From Biomaibacter acetigenes (GTDB lineage: Bacteria > Bacillota > Thermosediminibacteria > Thermosediminibacterales > Tepidanaerobacteraceae): 64,000 nt of DNA. The stretch is from NCBI RefSeq assembly GCF_003691585.1, contig NZ_CP033169.1:2728001-2792000 (forward strand), written 5' to 3'. The translations under genes were made by a program, and so were the position numbers. Below are positions 27,699 through 37,854 of the stretch, piece by piece. Positions within the stretch are counted from its first letter, which is position 1. Every line of letters begins with the position of its first letter. Below the pieces are notes generated by a model. It did not search any database. It was not told the origin of the DNA and saw only the letters and a program-made list of their open reading frames with translations.

Positions 27699-27892
27699 AT
27701 GGTATTTGAGGAGTGACGGTCGCTTCGTCGTAAAGGATACTGGGGAAAATTCTGCTGAGTCTCTAGTTCCATCGGGTTTTTACCAATAAGGGTGCCCCTG
27801 GCATGGAGCCTTACACCCATATTCTGGTACAAAAAGGGGCTTGTGGGAAAAAAAGTAATATATTATAATATGTTCGTAGGAAAACTGAATAT

Positions 27893-28060
27893 CAAAAACA
27901 GGTGCTCCTCAGGGAGAGAATAGGGAACCGGGTGAAAATCCCGGGCGGTCCCGCCGCTGTAAGCGAGGAATGTTCCTTCAAGAGCCACTGGTCTCTGACC
28001 GGGAAGGGGAAGGAATGTCATGATCCGCAAGCCAGAAGACCTGCCTGTTTTGGGTAACAG
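27893..28060 (+). promoter_or_regulatory. Cobalamin riboswitch of cobT
   Basis: Conserved blocks in order: ACAGGTGCTCC, GGGAACCGGGTGAAAATCCC, GGGCGGTCCCGCCGCTGTAA, and the B12 box GCCAGAAGACCTGCCTGT. A second, independent copy for the plus-strand gene cobT. Confidence 0.95.
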
Positions 28061-28099
28061 CTTTCCACGAGAGATGGAAGCTTACGCAGGGATGATGGT

Positions 28100-28141
28100 A
28101 AAGTTCCTGGATACAGCTCAATGTATTCAGGAACTTTTTTA
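28100..28141 (+). terminator. Riboswitch-controlled terminator before cobT
   Basis: AAAGTTCCTG-ATACA ... TGTAT-CAGGAACTTTTTT: stem of about 14 bp with a T6 tail, 27 bases before the cobT ATG. Confidence 0.88.
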
Positions 28142-28167
28142 TATCATAACAAGAAGGGAGATCTTTT

Positions 28168-29223
28168 ATGGAAAAATTACAGGAAACGGTAAAAAAAATC
28201 CAACCCATTGACCAGCAGGCGGTGGAAAAGGCCGCTCAAAGGCTGGACATGCTTACAAAGCCCCAGGGCAGCCTGGGTGTCCTGGAGGACATCGTCAAAC
28301 AGCTGGCAGGCATCACTGGAAATCCCATCCCCAGGTTGGGCAAAAAGTGTGTCGTTATCATGGCCGGGGACCACGGCGTGGTGGAAGAAGGGGTCAGTGC
28401 CTTCCCTCAGGAAGTCACTCCGCAAATGGTGATGAACTTCTTAAATGGCGGTGCAGCCATAAATGTCTTATCCCGTCATGCCGGGGCGGATATAGTATGC
28501 TGCGACATAGGAGTAGCTTCGGATGTAAAGCATCCTTCCCTTATCATAAAGAAAGTAAGATACGGTACCGCCAACATGGCCAAAGGACCCGCCATGAGCC
28601 GGGAAGAAGCCACACGGGCCATTGAAGTGGGTATTGAAGTAGCCGAAGATAAAATAAAAGGCGGTGTAAATATCCTTGCCACCGGTGAAATGGGCATCGG
28701 TAACACCACTCCGAGCAGTGCCATTTTGACGGTTTTCGGGTGCCCTGTAGAAAAGGTGGTGGGGAGGGGCACCGGGATAGATGACAAAGGTTTAGCCTTG
28801 AAAATAAAAACCATTATAAAGGCCATAGAAGTCAATGACCCCGACCCCTCCGACCCCATAGACGTGCTTTCCAAAGTGGGAGGCCTTGAGATCGCAGGCC
28901 TTGCGGGAGTCATACTGGCTGCTGCCGCCCACAGGATACCCATAGTGATCGACGGCTTCATTTCATCTGCCGCCGCCCTGGTGGCAAGCAAAATAGAACC
29001 CAGGTCCGTGCAGTACATGATTGCTTCCCACGTATCCGAAGAACCGGGCCACAAAATGATGCTGGAAATGATGAGGCTTTATCCCATGCTGCACATGAAG
29101 ATGCGCCTGGGCGAAGGAACCGGAGCGGCCCTTGCTTTTCACATTATAGATGCGGCTACACATATTCAGAGTGAAATGGCGACCTTTGAATCAGCGGGTG
29201 TATCCAGAAGTTCCTCCAGGTGA
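28168..29223 (+). CDS. cobT: Nicotinate-nucleotide-dimethylbenzimidazole phosphoribosyltransferase
   Basis: 351 residues, full length. It makes alpha-ribazole phosphate (or an analogue with another base) for the lower ligand of cobalamin. Motifs: LTKPQGSLGVLEDI, VIMAGDHGVVEEGVSAFPQEVT, NILATGEMGIGNTTPSSA, IDGFISSAAALVA and the catalytic Glu region MRLGEGTGAALA. It has its own cobalamin riboswitch and the RBS AAGGGAG. The other nucleotide-loop genes (cobU, cobS, cobC) are not in the window. Confidence 0.96.
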   Translation: MEKLQETVKKIQPIDQQAVEKAAQRLDMLTKPQGSLGVLEDIVKQLAGITGNPIPRLGKKCVVIMAGDHGVVEEGVSAFPQEVTPQMVMNFLNGGAAINVLSRHAGADIVCCDIGVASDVKHPSLIIKKVRYGTANMAKGPAMSREEATRAIEVGIEVAEDKIKGGVNILATGEMGIGNTTPSSAILTVFGCPVEKVVGRGTGIDDKGLALKIKTIIKAIEVNDPDPSDPIDVLSKVGGLEIAGLAGVILAAAAHRIPIVIDGFISSAAALVASKIEPRSVQYMIASHVSEEPGHKMMLEMMRLYPMLHMKMRLGEGTGAALAFHIIDAATHIQSEMATFESAGVSRSSSR

Positions 29224-29393
29224 AAGTGTTGTGCTCAGGCACCTGATCGTTCGGTAAGCCTATTCTAAAGCCCGAGCCTGGCCTGCGGGGTAAGCCGGCA
29301 CCTTCAGAGGTCAGAGGCCGGAAGTCAGATTAAGTTGGATTTGCCGAAAAGGCAAATCCATCTATTCCGACCCCTCACCTCTGACATCCGGCA
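29224..29393. repeat. Dispersed repeat copy 2 with hairpin
   Basis: 29302-29370 repeats the sequence at 3885-3951. Here it forms a perfect stem GGATTTGCC-GAAAA-GGCAAATCC (29336-29359), framed by GTCAGAGG ... CCTCTGAC. The preceding block GCACCTGATCGTTCGGTAAG (29239-29258) and GGGTAAGCCGGC recur at 55225-55287. Function unknown. Confidence 0.8.
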
Positions 29394-29962
29394 TTATTTT
29401 TTTCTATATTTCGGCGGTTCGGTGTCATATAGATTGTTGCCGTGACTGTCTATGACCACTATAGCCGGGAAATTCTCCACATAAAAGCGGTGGATGGCCT
29501 CGGTGCCTAAATCTTCGTAGGCCACCACCTCCACTTTTTTGATGCTCCTGGCGATAAGGGCGGCGGCGCCCCCCACCGCCCCGAAATATACGGCACCGTA
29601 TTTTTCATGCCCTCAATGACTTCTTTGGATCTTTCCCCTTTACCTAGCATGCCCTTAAGGCCCCGCTCCAGCAGCGGCACCGTGTAGGGGTCCATGCGGT
29701 AGCTGGTGGTGGGTCCAGCGGAGCCTGCCGCATAGCCGGGCTTGGCCGGAGCCGGACCTACATAGTAGATTATTTGCCCCTGCAAATCCACCGGAAGCTC
29801 TTCCCCCCTGCCGATAAGCTCCATAAGCCTCTTGTGAGCCGCATCCCTGCCGGTATAGATTATGCCGCTAACAAGCACACTATCCCCGGCTTTTAAAGCT
29901 CTCACCTCTTCATCGGTCAGAGGCGCTTTTATTTTTTTAAGACCCTTTTTATCTGTTTCCAT
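29394..29962 (-). pseudogene. fumB: Class I fumarase (or L-tartrate dehydratase) beta subunit, interrupted by a frameshift
   Basis: The first frame reads IKAPLTDEEVRALKAGDSVL, SGIIYTGRDAAHKRLMELI, YYVGPAPAKPGYAAGSAGPT and TSYRMDPYTVPLLERGLKGM, then goes wrong after EGMKN. The second frame begins [30 protein letters not shown] and ends in PPKYRKK. One extra A in the A5 run near 29608 gives [19 protein letters not shown] and a normal subunit of about 190 residues. It pairs with the alpha subunit upstream. Symbol by homology; fumarate vs tartrate is not decided by sequence alone. Confidence 0.88.
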
Positions 29963-30066
29963 TAAAATTCTCCTAATTTATAAATGATTTTAATGTAAAA
30001 GTCACTCTCGGCGGTTGTGACGGCCCTGGCACTGGTTACAAATCAAGACCTCATATAACTTTTGCC

Positions 30067-30912
30067 TTATACTATAGCTTCCGCATGACGGCATGCATGA
30101 CAGCAAATGTTGACGGCCACCGGAAGGCATGCAATGTGGGTGGGGAAATGCTCGATGTGCACCGCAAGGGACGTAATCCTTCCCCCCAATCCCCCGGGGC
30201 CGATGCCGGATTTATTGATCTCCTGCAGGATTTCTTTTTCTAATTTTGCATATCTTTCATCCGAATTTTGCTGATCCAGCGGCCGTAGCAATGCTTTTTT
30301 GGAAAGCAGTGCTGCCTTTTCCATGGTGCCCCCTATACCCACACCTATAATTGTAGGAGGGCACGGATTCGGCCCTGCCTGTTTCACCGTGTCTACCACA
30401 AATTTTTTAACGCCTTCCACTCCGTCGGCGGGCTTTAACATCTTTACGGCGCTCATGTTCTCGCTTCCGGCACCTTTCGGGGCGGCTATAATTCTTATGC
30501 CGTCTCCGGGAACAATATCTATATATATAACTGCCGGCGTGTTGTCGCCTGTATTTTTTCGCTCAAAGAGGGGATCCGATACCACCGATTTTCGAAGGTA
30601 GCCTTCCTGATAAGCCAGTCTTACGCCCCGGTCTACAGCTTCCTGAAGATCCCCACCGATTATCCTTACATCCTGCCCCAGCTCTATAAACACCACCGCA
30701 AGCCCAGTGTCCTGGCACATGGCAATTTGCTCTTTTTTTGCAATCTCGTCGTTTTTTATGATCTGTTCTAAGATGGACTTTCCTACCGGGGACTCTTCGG
30801 TATCTAGAGCTTTTTTCAGTTCATCTAAAACATCGCAGCCTATCACATAATTTGCCTGCATAAATAGATCTTTTATAGTTGTAGTTATGATCTCTGCTTT
30901 TATCTCTCTCAT
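30067..30912 (-). CDS. fumA: Class I fumarase (or L-tartrate dehydratase) alpha subunit
   Basis: 281 residues, the separate N-terminal [4Fe-4S] subunit. Cluster Cys are plausible in AMCQDTGLAVVFIELG, AGPNPCPPTIIGVGIGGTME and HIACLPVAVNICCHACRHAEA. The enzyme hydrates fumarate to malate and is oxygen-sensitive, consistent with an anaerobe. The beta subunit follows after about 100 bases. Confidence 0.92.
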   Translation of the reverse strand: MREIKAEIITTTIKDLFMQANYVIGCDVLDELKKALDTEESPVGKSILEQIIKNDEIAKKEQIAMCQDTGLAVVFIELGQDVRIIGGDLQEAVDRGVRLAYQEGYLRKSVVSDPLFERKNTGDNTPAVIYIDIVPGDGIRIIAAPKGAGSENMSAVKMLKPADGVEGVKKFVVDTVKQAGPNPCPPTIIGVGIGGTMEKAALLSKKALLRPLDQQNSDERYAKLEKEILQEINKSGIGPGGLGGRITSLAVHIEHFPTHIACLPVAVNICCHACRHAEAIV

Positions 30913-31122
30913 AAGTTCTCCCCCATCCAGTTATCTATTATTATCGTCATCAGGGGAATAGAATGGAAACCTTTCTTTAAACTTTATATATATATATATA
31001 TTTTACCACCTTTTTCGTTAAAATAATAGAAATAACTTTGAGGTGGTATGCCAGTTTTGGTCATTCGTTCATTATTCAATAATAAATAATATATGTAAAA
31101 AATAATTCGGCTCTGCGCCGAA

Positions 31123-31404
31123 TTATATTTCATCGACATCCACAAATTTTGCGATTATATCTGATACAGGAATGAGCAGATATTCTACTTTATCATGGGT
31201 GATTTTCGTGCCGGACATTTCTTTATATATGACCCTGTCGCCCACCGCCACTTCATCGAAGGAACCTGGGGATAAAGCCACTACTTCGCCTTGAGTGACG
31301 TTTTCCTGAGCAGCCCGGGGTATTATGATCCCTCCGATGTTCTTTTCCGATTCACTTTCTAGTTTTATAAGAGCATAATTGTTGACAGGCTGAATTTTAT
31401 TCAT
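31123..31404 (-). CDS. GroES-like co-chaperonin, divergent second copy
   Basis: 93 residues from ATG 31404 (AGGAGG 8 bases upstream). GroES fold: PVNNYALIKLESESEKNIGG, IIIPRAAQENVTQGEVVALS, VGDRVIYKEMSGTKITHDKVEYLLIP. The mobile loop is IGGIIIPRAA. It is clearly different from the canonical groES at 33955 and lacks its own GroEL and any CIRCE element. The gene just upstream, 14 bases away, encodes a thioredoxin/glutaredoxin fusion, suggesting a redox-linked chaperone role (inference). Confidence 0.88.
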   Translation of the reverse strand: MNKIQPVNNYALIKLESESEKNIGGIIIPRAAQENVTQGEVVALSPGSFDEVAVGDRVIYKEMSGTKITHDKVEYLLIPVSDIIAKFVDVDEI

Positions 31405-31418
31405 TAAATTTTCCTCCT

Positions 31419-32075
31419 TCAATTTATCCCCAGTAATTTATCTATCTTGGGACGATCAAAACCTACAACAAAAGTTCCGTCGATGTCAAGCTGAGGCACA
31501 CCAGTCTGACCGGTCCTTTTAACCAATTCCGCCGCCGCCGACGGGTTCTGGGATACATTTATTTCCCTGAAAGGTATGCGGTTCTTTGAAAGATATGCCT
31601 TAGCGGCTGCACACCACGGACATGAGCTGGATGTATAGATTACCACCCTGTGGCTTTTACTTTCGGCACCGGGCTTTGCCGGGTTTGTTGTAGCACCCGG
31701 TGATATAAGCCTTTCGTAGTAGTCTTCACTTTGAAGCCCATAGACCATCTCCATAGGTATACCTTGCTTAAATACCATTACGGCTGGGACCGCATCTACA
31801 CCGTATCTCGGGTGGATATCTTTTATTTGGGATACATTGACGGAAAATATAGGAATCTGTGGATTTTTTATTTTTAATTTATTTAGAGTCGCTAATGCTT
31901 TTCTGCTTTTTTCCGACCTATCCGAGTAAAATATAAGTATAATATTTTCGCTGTAAGTTTTTCTGATCTCATCGAAATGTCCAAGGCCCCTTACATTTTC
32001 CACACCTTTTTCTTTCCAGTCATTCCGCTGACTTTGGCCTTGTGTTTTCTTATCATCGGTCCCTAAAATTGCCAT
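31419..32075 (-). CDS. Thioredoxin-like/glutaredoxin fusion protein
   Basis: 218 residues. The first domain (about 25-135) is thioredoxin-like (ENIILIFYSDRSEKSRKALA ... VDAVPAVMVFKQG, cis-Pro present), but the CxxC is replaced by SDRSEKS, so it cannot do dithiol chemistry. After a Pro/Ser-rich linker, the C-terminal glutaredoxin domain (about 147-218) has the active site SSSCPWCAAAKAYL and GVPQLDIDG. It is translated just ahead of the GroES paralog. The substrate is unknown. Confidence 0.87.
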   Translation of the reverse strand: MAILGTDDKKTQGQSQRNDWKEKGVENVRGLGHFDEIRKTYSENIILIFYSDRSEKSRKALATLNKLKIKNPQIPIFSVNVSQIKDIHPRYGVDAVPAVMVFKQGIPMEMVYGLQSEDYYERLISPGATTNPAKPGAESKSHRVVIYTSSSCPWCAAAKAYLSKNRIPFREINVSQNPSAAAELVKRTGQTGVPQLDIDGTFVVGFDRPKIDKLLGIN

Positions 32076-32240
32076 AATCCTTCACCTCCAATTTTGGTAA
32101 TTTTATTATACTATTATTTTTTTTCGCTGTCAATAAGTAAGTAAAGAATTTTTTGAGAGAGGGAATATCCATAAAGTTTAATGCAAAATACGATAATGTT
32201 GCAAAGGCAAATTAAAAAGGGGCAACTTTATGCCCAACAA

Positions 32241-32276
32241 TAAAAAACCCGCCGATTTTTTTTGATCGACGGGTCT
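32241..32276 (-). terminator. Terminator of groESL
   Basis: On the minus strand, ACCCGTCGAT ... ATCGGCGGGT (one G-U) followed by a U6 run; located about 45 bases after the groEL stop. Confidence 0.8.
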
Positions 32277-32316
32277 TTTGTTCTCATATTTATCCGGGGT
32301 TTGTCTTTTATTAATA

Positions 32317-33954
<1,638 letters not shown>

Positions 33955-34239
33955 TTACTGTATTATGGCAAGAACATCGCTTTGTCTCAAGATGAGGTAC
34001 TCTTCGTCATCGATCTTGACCTCGGTGCCGGCATACTTGGAGAATATGATTTTATCCCCAACTTTAACTTCCAGAGGCACTTTCTGACCGTCGATGATTT
34101 CACCGCTGCCCACTGCCAGAACTTCGCCCTTCTGGGGTTTTTCCTTGGCAGTATCGGGCAAAACGATGCCACCTTTGGTCCTTTCCTCTTTCTCCAGAAC
34201 TTTGATGACAATGCGGTCACCTAATGGTTTGATGTTCAT
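33955..34239 (-). CDS. groES: Co-chaperonin GroES
   Basis: 94 residues: [40 protein letters not shown] (mobile loop), [38 protein letters not shown]. It directly follows a CIRCE operator. Confidence 0.97.
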   Translation of the reverse strand: MNIKPLGDRIVIKVLEKEERTKGGIVLPDTAKEKPQKGEVLAVGSGEIIDGQKVPLEVKVGDKIIFSKYAGTEVKIDDEEYLILRQSDVLAIIQ

Positions 34240-34274
34240 TTATACCCCTCCTTTTAATTATTGGCTCCCATCTG

Positions 34275-34335
34275 TTAGCACTCTCACTCAGTGAGTGCTA
34301 ATCACAAGATATATCTTATACAAAGCCTCCGTCAA
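34275..34335 (-). promoter_or_regulatory. CIRCE operator (34275-34301) and promoter of groESL
   Basis: TTAGCACTC-N9-GAGTGCTAA matches the HrcA-binding CIRCE exactly. Upstream on the minus strand, TTGACG (34335-34330), 16 bases, then TATATC (34313-34308) form a plausible sigma-A promoter, so HrcA would block initiation. Confidence 0.93.
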
Positions 34336-34531
34336 AATCAATTCCTTTTATCCGTTTTTTCCCAGAAAAAATGTTGCTTTTCCCGGTTTATCTGGATATT
34401 TATGTAGATTTCGTGAATTTTCACCAGATATCTTAAGGTTTTAAACGCAGTGATTTGAGAATTTTTTTGACAGGGGCTTACTTCAATATTTTTTCCAGCA
34501 TAAACTAAAATATGCATAAAAAACCTGAAAA

Positions 34532-35101
34532 TCAGCGGAGTTTCTTTAATTCATCGTATCTAAAGCAGCTTACAATATGGTCATTTACCAGACCCATAGC
34601 CTGCATATGGGAGTAGATTATGGTGGAACCTATAAATTTAAAACCCCGGTTTTTTAGATCCCTGCTTATTTCATCGGAAACTCTGGTTTTTGGCGGTATC
34701 TCCGAAATACTTTGCCATGTATTAACTATGGGCTTATAGTCTACAAATCGCCATATGTAGTTGTCAAAACTACCAAACTCCTCCTGAATTTCCAGGAACC
34801 TCCGGGCATTGTTTATGGAAGATTCTATCTTTCTTATGTTTCTTATGATCCCCTCATCTTTCATCATGGCCTCTATTTTTTTCTCATCATACTTTGCAAC
34901 TACCCGGGGGTCAAAACCGGCATAAGCCCTCCTGTAGTTTTCCCTTCGCCGCAGTATGGTAATCCAACTCAACCCCGCCTGGGCCGACTCCAGCACCAGG
35001 AATTCAAAGTGCTTCCTATCGTCGTGTACTGGAACCCCCCATTCCTCGTCATGATACTTCACATAAAGCTCATCATCGCCGCACCAGGGACATCTTTGCA
35101 T
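34532..35101 (-). CDS. tag: DNA-3-methyladenine glycosylase I
   Basis: 189 residues. Removes 3-methyladenine from alkylated DNA. Motifs: QRCPWCGDDELYVKYHDEEWG (zinc ligands and catalytic Glu), AGLSWITILRRRENYRRAY, GFKFIGSTIIYSHMQAMGLVNDH (C-terminal zinc His). Normal length, apparently monocistronic. Confidence 0.95.
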   Translation of the reverse strand: MQRCPWCGDDELYVKYHDEEWGVPVHDDRKHFEFLVLESAQAGLSWITILRRRENYRRAYAGFDPRVVAKYDEKKIEAMMKDEGIIRNIRKIESSINNARRFLEIQEEFGSFDNYIWRFVDYKPIVNTWQSISEIPPKTRVSDEISRDLKNRGFKFIGSTIIYSHMQAMGLVNDHIVSCFRYDELKKLR

Positions 35102-35151
35102 TTTTACACCTCACTTATCTTATGATTTTTTTGAACCAATGGATTAATTCA

Positions 35152-35216
35152 GGTGTAAAAAGTCGACGGAGGCAACAAGCGAATGCCGACAACACAATAA
35201 TGTGACTTTTTACACC
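35152..35216. repeat. 65-base inverted-repeat element
   Basis: GGTGTAAAAAGTC (35152-35164) and GACTTTTTACACC (35204-35216) are perfect 13-base inverted termini around 39 bases. A further TTTTTACACC lies at 35101. It could be a MITE-like insertion or a large hairpin between tag and the PIN gene. Confidence 0.55.
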
Positions 35217-35294
35217 GGAACAAAGTTTATTTTACCAATTGCAGTTTTAATTAACAATCTCATCAAATAAACATAAATATTTAAGTGATAAACA

Positions 35295-35702
35295 TTGATA
35301 GTCTTTGTAGATACCAGCGCCATCGCAGCACTGCTAATCAAAAATGATTCCAACCATCTTTTATCTGTAGACATTTTAAAAAGGCTAACAGAACAAGGTG
35401 CTGAACTAATCATCTCCAATTTTATTGTGGCCGAAACTTACAACCTTTTATCGGCAAGAACTCATCCTAGTTTAGCCCGTCGGTGGTTCTTGACCAATAC
35501 ATGGAATGTGGAGTCCGTCACCGATGCCGACGAAAAAAGTGCGAAAAGTATCATCGAAAAGTATGAAGGCAAAGACTTTTCTTATACGGATGCCACCAGT
35601 TTTGCTATGATCAAGAGACTAAATATTGACAGAGCTTTTACTTTTGATCATCATTTCGAGCAGTATGGCATTAATAATAAAGTAACTTTGGTTGCGGTAT
35701 AA
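35295..35702 (+). CDS. PIN-domain protein (VapC-type), no partner antitoxin
   Basis: 135 residues from TTG 35295. PIN acidic residues: IVFVDTSAIAALLIKND (Asp), FIVAETYNLLSART (Glu), YTDATSFAMIKRLNI (Asp) and FTFDHHFEQYG (Asp). This is the classic ribonuclease toxin pattern. No antitoxin-like gene precedes it, only a repeat and AT-rich sequence, and its RBS is weak. Possibly orphaned. Confidence 0.8.
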   Translation: MIVFVDTSAIAALLIKNDSNHLLSVDILKRLTEQGAELIISNFIVAETYNLLSARTHPSLARRWFLTNTWNVESVTDADEKSAKSIIEKYEGKDFSYTDATSFAMIKRLNIDRAFTFDHHFEQYGINNKVTLVAV

Positions 35703-35820
35703 AAAGTTACTTTAGTGGCAGTGAAGGCCCTGGCACCTAACCCATTTTTTTGTGGCCCTTGAAATGAAGTTATATTTATTGTATAATCCATATATATTAA
35801 TATATATGGAGGAGTATAGT

Positions 35821-36021
35821 TTGAAAAAAGCATATATCAATCCGAAAAAATGTGACAGGTCGCCTTTTTGTCCCGCCAAGAGGATTTGCCCTGAAGCTGC
35901 CATTATTCAAGATAGAATTGGCCTTTTCGGAGCGGGGCCTGCAAAGGTCGATCAGGAAAAGTGCATAGGCTGTACAAAGTGTGTCAGGGTTTGCCCGGCC
36001 GCGGCGATTTCCATGGTATGA
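35821..36021 (+). CDS. Small 4Fe-4S ferredoxin-like protein
   Basis: 66 residues from TTG 35821, chosen because GGAGGAG lies 6 bases upstream. The C-terminal cluster motif CIGCTKCVRVCP is perfect; the N-terminal Cys (CDRSPFCPAKRICP) are spaced unusually, so only one standard cluster is certain. TATAAT and a TATATA-rich stretch lie upstream. Redox partner unknown. Confidence 0.82.
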   Translation: MKKAYINPKKCDRSPFCPAKRICPEAAIIQDRIGLFGAGPAKVDQEKCIGCTKCVRVCPAAAISMV

Positions 36022-36056
36022 CAAAAGCCCATCTCCAAAAAGGAGGTGGGCTTCTT
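36022..36056 (+). terminator. Hairpin after the ferredoxin gene
   Basis: AAGCCCATCTCC/GGAGGTGGGCTT stem (G-U pairs) followed by CTT; a weak T-tract, so only a moderate terminator call. Confidence 0.55.
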
Positions 36057-36086
36057 AACGCTGTTCTTTCTATGACGTATGGTTTT

Positions 36087-36335
36087 TCACACAACATGGT
36101 CGGCTATCTGGGACCTTGTCAATAGCCTGCCCTTGTTTCTCATAAAATACTCTAAAACCGCATATTCCTTGGCCGTAAGTTCTATGGGCTTGCCGTCTCG
36201 TGTCACAACATGTGTATTTGTATCCAGGGTCATATCTTTCACTTTCAAAACAGTCTCCCGGCTTGCTCCTTGTCCTCTCAAAAGTGCCCGAATCCTTGCC
36301 AAAAGTTCATAGAAGGAAAAAGACCCCTGATTCAT
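36087..36335 (-). pseudogene. OmpR/PhoB-family response-regulator fragment
   Basis: 82 codons covering only the linker (FSFYELLARIRALLRG) and most of the winged helix (LTAKEYAVLEYFMRNKGRLLTRSQIADHV) of an OmpR-type regulator. Receiver domain and final beta-hairpin are missing. It abuts a NifX-like fragment, so it is part of a mosaic of fossils. Confidence 0.82.
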
Positions 36336-36339
36336 TCAA

Positions 36340-36440
36340 TCCCCTGATGGCGTTTGGACCCACATTCCCCGTGATGAGAGCGTGTGCTCCCTTATCTACC
36401 ACAAATTGGGCTATTTGCACGCCGGTACCGTGACTTCCGG
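36340..36440 (-). pseudogene. NifX/NifB-type cofactor-protein fragment
   Basis: About 33 codons: GSHGTGVQIAQFVVDKGAHA then LITGNVGPNAIRGLNESG. This is the glycine-rich segment of dinitrogenase iron-molybdenum cofactor-like domains. No start or end of its own; sandwiched in frame-discordant fashion between ATPase and response-regulator pieces. Confidence 0.7.
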
Positions 36441-36446
36441 GCGGTC

Positions 36447-36896
36447 TTTTTTACCAGCGAAACCAGTTTGCCAGAATTTTTCTCAGCTATTCCCAGCCTG
36501 GCATGGACCATGGGGCCGTATCTGGTGTCGGAGATAAACCAGTGGCCCGAAAGAGTGTCAACCATGTCAATGGCTTTCTGGGAGCAAATATTGTAGCATA
36601 CCCCGCAGTCCTCGCAAAAAGTGGGGTTTACTTTAAAATCTTTGATGGCATCAAAGCGGCATACTGTTTCACATTTGCTGCACCTGATGCATTTATGTTC
36701 ATTTATGCGGGCCTTCTGACTTCCCCAGAACTTACTTAAAGGTATCTTTAATCTCAGGTTTCAAAAGCAGGTACAGGTCGGCGGCGTCCACATCACAGTC
36801 GGTTAAAACCGCATCTTTTGCTAAAGCCGCAAGAGAGGCCGTAACTGTAGTCTTTCCTGTGCCGCCTTTACCGCTCAGTACAACTATTTCCTTCAT
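36447..36896 (-). pseudogene. MinD-superfamily ferredoxin-ATPase remnant, frameshifted and truncated
   Basis: MKEIVVLSGKGGTGKTTVTA (Walker A) to KPEIKDTFK, then TAA. Removing an apparent 4-base AAGT duplication restores FWGSQKARINEHKCIRCSKC then ETVCRF and FCEDCGVCYNICSQKAIDMV, the two inserted 4Fe-4S motifs of this ATPase family. The frame dies after LVSLVKK, less than two thirds through. A 26-codon tail of a preceding gene (CSGNGCKVGGGN...IERRAEA) overlaps its ATG. Such ATPases normally come in pairs beside NifX-like and Mrp genes, as the debris here suggests. Confidence 0.8.
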
Positions 36897-36968
36897 GCCT
36901 CCGCCCGCCTTTCTATGGCCTTCCATAAGTCGGCAAAATTTCCACCACCTACCTTGCAGCCGTTCCCG

Positions 36969-37793
36969 CTACATGTGTACATTTATCTTTACCCAGCTTG
37001 CCATATCTTTCACATTGTCACTTTGGTACTTCTCTATCTCACCTTTATCGCAGAGTTCCGAAAGTTTATGGTCGATGGGCAGAGAAGCAAGATACGGTAT
37101 ATTTGCATCCTCTGCGGCTTTTTTTCCTCGACTTTCCCCGAAGACATCGATTTTTTCACCGCATTTGGGGCAAATCATATAAGCATAGTTTTCCACCAGG
37201 CCCAATATCGGGATATTCATCATCTCGGCCATCTTTATGGCCTTATTTACCACCATCACCACCAGATCCTGGGGTGAAGACACTATGATAAGACCGTTTA
37301 AGGGCAAAGACTGTAAAACTGTAAGGGGAGCGTCACTGGTTCCGGGAGGCAGGTCCACCAGGAGATAATCCAAATCCCCCCATACGACATCGGTCCAAAA
37401 CTGTCTTATGGCACCGGCAATAAGGGGCCCCCTCCATATGACAGGCTCATCTTCGTTGTTGAGCAGAAGATTTAATGACATTATCCTTATTCCAGAGGAA
37501 GTTTCAGGGGGAATGAGGCCGAATCCCATATCCTCGGGACGCTTCTTTATGCCGAATATCCGGGGTATACTGGGCCCGGTTATATCGGCATCGAGGATGC
37601 CCACTTTATGCCCTTCTCTTTGAAGGCTCACCGCCAAAAGTCCGGTAACGGTAGATTTGCCCACACCGCCCTTGCCGCTCATGACAGCTATCACATTTTT
37701 GATGCGGTTAAGCTCATTTGGGGCTAGCCTTCCTATGCCCCCGGCATTAACCCTATGCCCTTCGTGATTATTGTTTTCTGTGTTTTGATTCAT
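36969..37793 (-). CDS. Mrp/NBP35-family P-loop ATPase (Fe-S carrier type)
   Basis: 274 residues from ATG 37793 (AAGGGA about 10 bases upstream; ATG 37802 would sit on the RBS). Walker A IAVMSGKGGVGKSTVTG, ADITGPSIPRIFG, LLVDLPPGTSDAPLTVLQSL and the C-terminal Cys pair MICPKCGEK. Mrp proteins carry Fe-S clusters or act in their assembly. It is followed by fossils of a related ATPase and a NifX-like gene, and preceded by DUF134. Confidence 0.92.
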   Translation of the reverse strand: MNQNTENNNHEGHRVNAGGIGRLAPNELNRIKNVIAVMSGKGGVGKSTVTGLLAVSLQREGHKVGILDADITGPSIPRIFGIKKRPEDMGFGLIPPETSSGIRIMSLNLLLNNEDEPVIWRGPLIAGAIRQFWTDVVWGDLDYLLVDLPPGTSDAPLTVLQSLPLNGLIIVSSPQDLVVMVVNKAIKMAEMMNIPILGLVENYAYMICPKCGEKIDVFGESRGKKAAEDANIPYLASLPIDHKLSELCDKGEIEKYQSDNVKDMASWVKINVHM

Positions 37794-37854
37794 CAAAAAC
37801 ATCCCTTCATATAATTTTAATTTGATTTAATTTTGGTTTTACTGTCTCCAAAGA

